The position numbers and the translations under genes are program-made. DNA of 64,000 bases, from assembly GCA_017934745.1 (NCBI GenBank), contig JAGBIY010000009.1, positions 1 to 64,000 of the forward strand. Reading direction: 5' to 3'. Numbering within the stretch: the first letter of the stretch is position 1; the number at the start of each line of letters is the position of its first letter. This stretch comes from Treponema sp. (lineage in GTDB: Bacteria; Spirochaetota; Spirochaetia; Treponematales; Treponemataceae). Positions 60,909 to 64,000 of the stretch are shown in pieces. The notes under the pieces were generated by a model, which was given only the letters and a program-made list of their open reading frames with translations, made no database searches and was not told the origin of the DNA.

Positions 60909-61235
60909 TCATATGGATTTCACAGAATTTTTCCTTTTCCAGATGCGAATCATAAATTGAAAAATGCTGCAGCTTTTGGAACAAAGGAAGTCTTCCAGAA
61001 ATTGAACTATGGAAACCTTAATGTCATTATCAGAAACCCAGCATTGTTCATTACATATTTGAACACAACCACAATTTGCACCTACACGACCGATGATAAT
61101 GTTATCGTCATAATTGTATTCGCCAACATAATCAACAATTTCATTGCCGCTATAAAGAGGATATTTCCCCAATTTTTTTGGTCGCTACTTTCCATTGAAA
61201 AAATCCAGAATCTCACCCAACTTATATTTTTTCAA
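60909..61235 (-). pseudogene. hsdS remnant (target recognition domain)
   Basis: From a TTG at 61235 the frame reads KKYKLGEILDFFNGK, a TAG, then RPKKLGKYPLYSGNEIVDYV and DDNIIIGRVGANCGCVQICN, the opening of an HsdS target recognition domain. Homology fades after about 60 residues, probably through a further frameshift. The first residues KKYKL match the start of the intact hsdS. It belongs to a second, decayed type I system. Confidence 0.75.
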
Positions 61236-61395
61236 AATTCCGTTTCCAATTCTCAATTATCCATTTTTACATATATATTGTGTGATACTTTTCCAAATAT
61301 CGCTTGCTCACTCGATTCTGAATGAAATCGCAGTCTTCAAACTCTGATTTTACATTGAGCTTATAACGACTCCCATCAATCAACGACCACACCGT

Positions 61396-61592
61396 TTATG
61401 CAAAGTAAGCGACTTTCTTCAAAAAGTCATTTCTGTCATAAACCTGATGGTCCATGATTTGTTTTACTGACATCATTGCTTCCACGATGTCATCTGCCAT
61501 TGTAGAAATGATTGGCCGGGCATGGCGTTCTGTCCGATTTGTGTTTTCCTCCACAATTCTTTTTTGAATGCGGACAATTTTTTTTGTCGCCA
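61396..61592 (-). pseudogene. hsdR C-terminal remnant
   Basis: Encodes KKIVRIQKRIVEENTNRTER, RPIISTMADDIVEAMMSVK and DRNDFLKKVAYFA, homologous to the HsdR C-terminal domain (intact copy: EKFVRIQKRIQEENTARSKPI). No upstream hsdR body is present. With the hsdS remnant it shows a second type I locus once lay here. The gap 61236-61395 between them has no recognisable feature. Confidence 0.75.
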
Positions 61593-61688
61593 TGATAGCA
61601 TGAAAAGGGAATTCATGCAGACAAAGCCCTGCATCTTCAGTTTTCACGAAAATGCCGCCCCAACACGGCTTGGAACACGAAATGCCCC

Positions 61689-62672
61689 CTACTCATACCT
61701 CGCCAAAAGCATTCCTCCCCTCCTCGCTATCTCTTCTTCAATTAAACGAAAACTGTAGTCGTTGCTCCTTATGTGGCTTAGAACAACAGAGTCCCGAACG
61801 GAATCCGAATCGAAGAAGTAGCCCGCGCTTGCCAAAAGTTCGGAGGCCTTGCTTTCGTCCAATTTAAGTCCAATCGCAAGGCGAAGCACGTTTTCCTTCT
61901 TCGGCTTGTAGTCTTCACCGGCGCTCTTCATTTTTGAGAACGTCTTCCGCGAGATTTGCACGCTCTTGTAGATTTCCAGCAGGGAAATTTCCGAGTCATT
62001 GATGAATTTCCAAAAAGTCTTGTTGAAGCCGAGCCTCTGCGCAGAAACATTTCTCGACTTCATCTGTTCGAGCACAGCCTTGTGCAGTTTTTTCGCGATT
62101 TCCATGTGGTCATTCTTCGCCGCAAGCAAGTCGACAGTCTCACCATCGAAGTTCGTTATCGAAACGTCGGCTCCGCGCTCAAGCAAATAATCCACGGCCT
62201 TCTCCGCACCACAAGCGGCTGCCTCAAAAATCGGGGAGTGTTCGGACGCCCAACTGCATCTGTTAATGTCCTCCCCCTTGTCCAGGAGAATCTTCAAAAT
62301 TTCGACATTGTTGTCCCTGGCGGCGTAGAATATCGCAGTCTCGCCTTCTGGAGCCGACTCTACAAAGATGTCGCAGCCACATTCGATGAGGGATTTTGCA
62401 GCATCGGTACTCCCGTGCTTCAGCGCAATCATGAGAGGAGTCTCGAAAAGTGTCGCCTCATCGGACGAATACTGCTCGTCAAGCCACCAGGCACGCTGCT
62501 CCACCCAACCATTGATGTCGAAACCCGCAGAAACCAACTTTTTTATGCTTTCTCCATCGCAACAATCTAAGGCAACAAGAGAAACAACCTGTCGATACCG
62601 CTTTTTGATGCGGCTAGGATCCTCAAGCAACCACTCAACATACTCTTTGTCGTCTTCTGTCATGCACGTCAT
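61689..62672 (-). CDS. ankyrin-repeat protein with C-terminal helical domain known from macrodomain proteins
   Basis: A 327-residue protein. Residues about 45-190 hold four to five ankyrin repeats (TPLMIALKHGSTDAAKSLIE, ETAIFYAARDNNVEILKILL, SPIFEAAACGAEKAVDYLLE). Residues about 225-327 form a domain with EIYKSVQISRKTFSKMKSAG, YKPKKENVLRLAIGLKLDES, LLASAGYFFDSDSVRDSVV and EIARRG. That pattern is typical of the C-terminal helical domain attached to macrodomain and other signalling proteins in gut bacteria. GGGGA precedes the ATG at 62672. Its promoter shares a 39-bp element with the PARG/ARH operon. Confidence 0.8.
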   Translation of the reverse strand: MTCMTEDDKEYVEWLLEDPSRIKKRYRQVVSLVALDCCDGESIKKLVSAGFDINGWVEQRAWWLDEQYSSDEATLFETPLMIALKHGSTDAAKSLIECGCDIFVESAPEGETAIFYAARDNNVEILKILLDKGEDINRCSWASEHSPIFEAAACGAEKAVDYLLERGADVSITNFDGETVDLLAAKNDHMEIAKKLHKAVLEQMKSRNVSAQRLGFNKTFWKFINDSEISLLEIYKSVQISRKTFSKMKSAGEDYKPKKENVLRLAIGLKLDESKASELLASAGYFFDSDSVRDSVVLSHIRSNDYSFRLIEEEIARRGGMLLARYE

Positions 62673-62687
62673 GCACTTCCCCTTTTC

Positions 62688-62726
62688 AATATTATTTATC
62701 AGTAAATATCACGTTAATAATAACAC
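62688..62726 (-). promoter_or_regulatory. 39-bp element shared with the PARG/ARH promoter (copy 2)
   Basis: Matches 44789-44827 at 32 of 39 positions, same orientation and same distance (15 bp) to the start codon of the ankyrin gene. Located in the divergent gap with the XRE gene. Confidence 0.6.
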
Positions 62727-62785
62727 AATGTATAAAAATTTCCACGTTTTTTTTAGACTCTCAATGCTGAGAATTTTCAGGACAC

Positions 62786-62803
62786 TATAAGTTATCGCTT
62801 ATA
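62786..62803. promoter_or_regulatory. inverted repeat upstream of the XRE regulator
   Basis: tataag-ttatcg-cttata, 33 bp before the XRE gene start. 6-bp arms with a 6-bp centre fit a dimeric XRE operator; autoregulation is inferred. Confidence 0.45.
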
Positions 62804-62836
62804 ATTATTCAAGCAAAAAGAATCTATGCTTATTTC

Positions 62837-63058
62837 ATGCCCATCAACATCGCGATGGCCGAAACCCTGAAAGAGATGCGCAAAAAGAAAGGCGTGTCCC
62901 AGGAAAAACTTGCGGAGGCCATCGATTCACATCAGGTATACATCTCGGAAATCGAAAATGGAAAAAAGATTCCATCTCTCTTGGTCCTCCACAAAATTTC
63001 CATCTTCTTCGGAATTCAGATGAGCGAATTCATCGCGGCGTTGGAAGCGAAGCTGTGA
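62837..63058 (+). CDS. XRE-family transcriptional regulator
   Basis: A 73-residue protein that is almost entirely one helix-turn-helix domain (LKEMRKKKGVSQEKLAEAID, YISEIENGKKIPSLLVLHK). Small stand-alone XRE proteins act as dimeric repressors or antitoxin-like regulators. No good ribosome binding site precedes 62837; an internal ATG at 62855 is possible. It is divergent from the ankyrin gene and could control the shared 39-bp element. Confidence 0.82.
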   Translation: MPINIAMAETLKEMRKKKGVSQEKLAEAIDSHQVYISEIENGKKIPSLLVLHKISIFFGIQMSEFIAALEAKL

Positions 63059-63090
63059 TTTGGCTTTGTTCGCCAAGTCCGTGCCGTTTT

Positions 63091-63771
63091 TCAAAACCTG
63101 TACATCGCGCCAATCCTGAACGAAAAGTTCCCGCCTTTTCCGACACCGAAAGCGAATTCCGAAAGCGCCGAAACCTTGTCCGTAAAATCGTACCTTGCGC
63201 CGGTGAGGAAATTCACCTTGAACGAGACGACCGTATCGTCAGCCTCGGCTTCAATCGTATTGCGCTCAGTATCATAGCGAGAATAAGTATCATAGTCGTA
63301 TTTGATTTTTGTCGAGACAATCTGTATCGGAAGCGAGAAGCCGGCCCCAAAATACGGAACGAACTTGTCGAGGGCAGTTATGCGCATGATTCCCATGACT
63401 CCCGGATTCACGATTGTCGTCTTGGACTCGTAGATTCCCTCGGAGTATCCGCCGAAGACGAAGCCGAGCGAGCCTTCGAGCGAGAATCCGATTTTTTTGC
63501 CGTCTGCGTCAGGAAAATCGAAGCCGAAAGTCGGAATGATTTCAAAGCCGTTGTAGTAGATGCTGCCCACACTGACTTGGTTCAAGGCAGCTGCGTAAGT
63601 CTCGTCCGAACTTGAGTATTCCAAATCCGGGTAAATCAGGCCGTGCGAGAATCCGATTGTACCTTTGACGTACTTCTGCAAATCCTTGAACGAAGTTTTT
63701 CCGCCTTCCTTAGAGAATGCTGAAGAAAGGCACAAAGCGGCAGCGACAAAAATTGTGATGATTTTTTTCAT
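63091..63771 (-). CDS. outer membrane beta-barrel protein
   Basis: A 226-residue exported protein with signal peptide IITIFVAAALCLSSAFS and about eight amphipathic strands (SLEGSLGFVFGG, YFGAGFSLPIQIV), ending FRIGAMYRF with a C-terminal Phe. AAGGAG lies seven bases before the ATG at 63771; an upstream in-frame extension is rejected. Similar in size and style to the barrel at 38331-39026. Function unknown. Confidence 0.78.
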   Translation of the reverse strand: MKKIITIFVAAALCLSSAFSKEGGKTSFKDLQKYVKGTIGFSHGLIYPDLEYSSSDETYAAALNQVSVGSIYYNGFEIIPTFGFDFPDADGKKIGFSLEGSLGFVFGGYSEGIYESKTTIVNPGVMGIMRITALDKFVPYFGAGFSLPIQIVSTKIKYDYDTYSRYDTERNTIEAEADDTVVSFKVNFLTGARYDFTDKVSALSEFAFGVGKGGNFSFRIGAMYRF

Positions 63772-63877
63772 GTAAATCTCCTTAAAATGAAATGCAAGTG
63801 TGGAGATATTACACCCTCGGAAAAAAACAATGTCGCTTTCCAGGCGACATTTTAAAAATTCGACAAAAAAGATTGCC

Positions 63878-64000
63878 CTAGATTTCCAGGAACTGGACGG
63901 AGATTTCCTCCTCAAGCCAAAGGGATATGCGCTCCGCGGCCGATTTCACTCTTTCGGCGCGCTCCTTCCTTGACGAGGCCGACATGGCGCATTCCCAAAG
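63878..64000 (-). CDS. vsr: C-terminal end of a probable very-short-patch repair endonuclease (partial)
   Basis: The last 40 codons of a gene that begins outside the window: LWECAMSASSRKERAERV, then ERISLWLEEEISVQFLEI and TAG. W-E-C-A-(L/M) followed by a helix ending in x-W-L matches the C-terminus of Vsr (VWECALRG...WI), which nicks at T:G mismatches made by Dcm-type methylation. The identification rests on a short stretch. Confidence 0.55.
   Translation of the reverse strand, partial: LWECAMSASSRKERAERVKSAAERISLWLEEEISVQFLEI

Overview
The window looks like a chromosome segment of a host-associated or rumen-type spirochete close to Treponema. The reasons are a B. subtilis-like PurF next to a stand-alone PurE, spirochete-style lipoprotein signal peptides (short, loose lipoboxes), small beta-barrel outer membrane proteins, and a Spo/SUF/Opp gene complement of the kind seen in treponemes. 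The species is an inference. Most of the window is moderately GC-rich, but about 45.1-61.4 kb is visibly AT-rich with different codon use, which marks it as an acquired island. I did not compute composition.

1-11 kb holds housekeeping genes: an outer membrane protein behind a 7-bp tandem repeat, a VanZ-like protein, a lone cobJ, purE-purF, a NudC-type Nudix hydrolase, an S1-domain protein, tRNA-Gly(CCC) with a clear promoter, a SpoT-like HD hydrolase and valS. 11.2-23 kb is one long minus-strand run: a cytidylate-kinase-like protein, an oligopeptide ABC transporter (oppA, oppB, a fused oppC-oppD, oppF) with plsC and a LEA-type lipoprotein inserted, then a TrpR homologue and a TrkH/TrkA potassium uptake pair.

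23.2-35.3 kb (plus strand) carries sufC-B-D-S, a TetR-HTH/aldolase fusion gene with its own palindromic operator, a chemoreceptor (minus strand), and sufU co-transcribed with a zinc/manganese importer (znuA-C-B). 35-45 kb holds asnS, a phosphatase-like protein lacking its catalytic Arg, a truncated flavodoxin, two divergent HTH-TPR regulators beside a tiny secreted lipoprotein, a formylglycine-generating-enzyme-like lipoprotein gene broken by one in-frame TGA, and an ADP-ribosylation-reversal pair (ARH plus PARG).

45.1-61.6 kb is a type I restriction-modification island. It has hsdR (frameshifted at an A8 tract), hsdM, rhuM, an AAA ATPase-TOPRIM protein, hsdS, and then a series of cassettes (two paralogous KAP NTPases, a DUF3800 protein, a 64-aa protein). 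Each cassette junction carries another copy of the hsdS 3' end. The island ends with an HNH protein and a third KAP NTPase. Remnants of a BRO/DinD-like gene (left) and of a second hsdS/hsdR set (right) border it. 61.7-64 kb has an ankyrin protein, an XRE regulator, an outer membrane protein and the end of a probable vsr gene.

The strongest new signals are: (i) a dispersed, cloverleaf-like element present twice (2.7 kb and 37.5 kb) with about six compensatory base-pair changes; (ii) the repeated hsdS-tail cassette array; (iii) a near-identical promoter-proximal element in front of the PARG/ARH operon and the ankyrin gene 18 kb apart; (iv) a candidate peptide-signalling locus at 39.2-41.5 kb.
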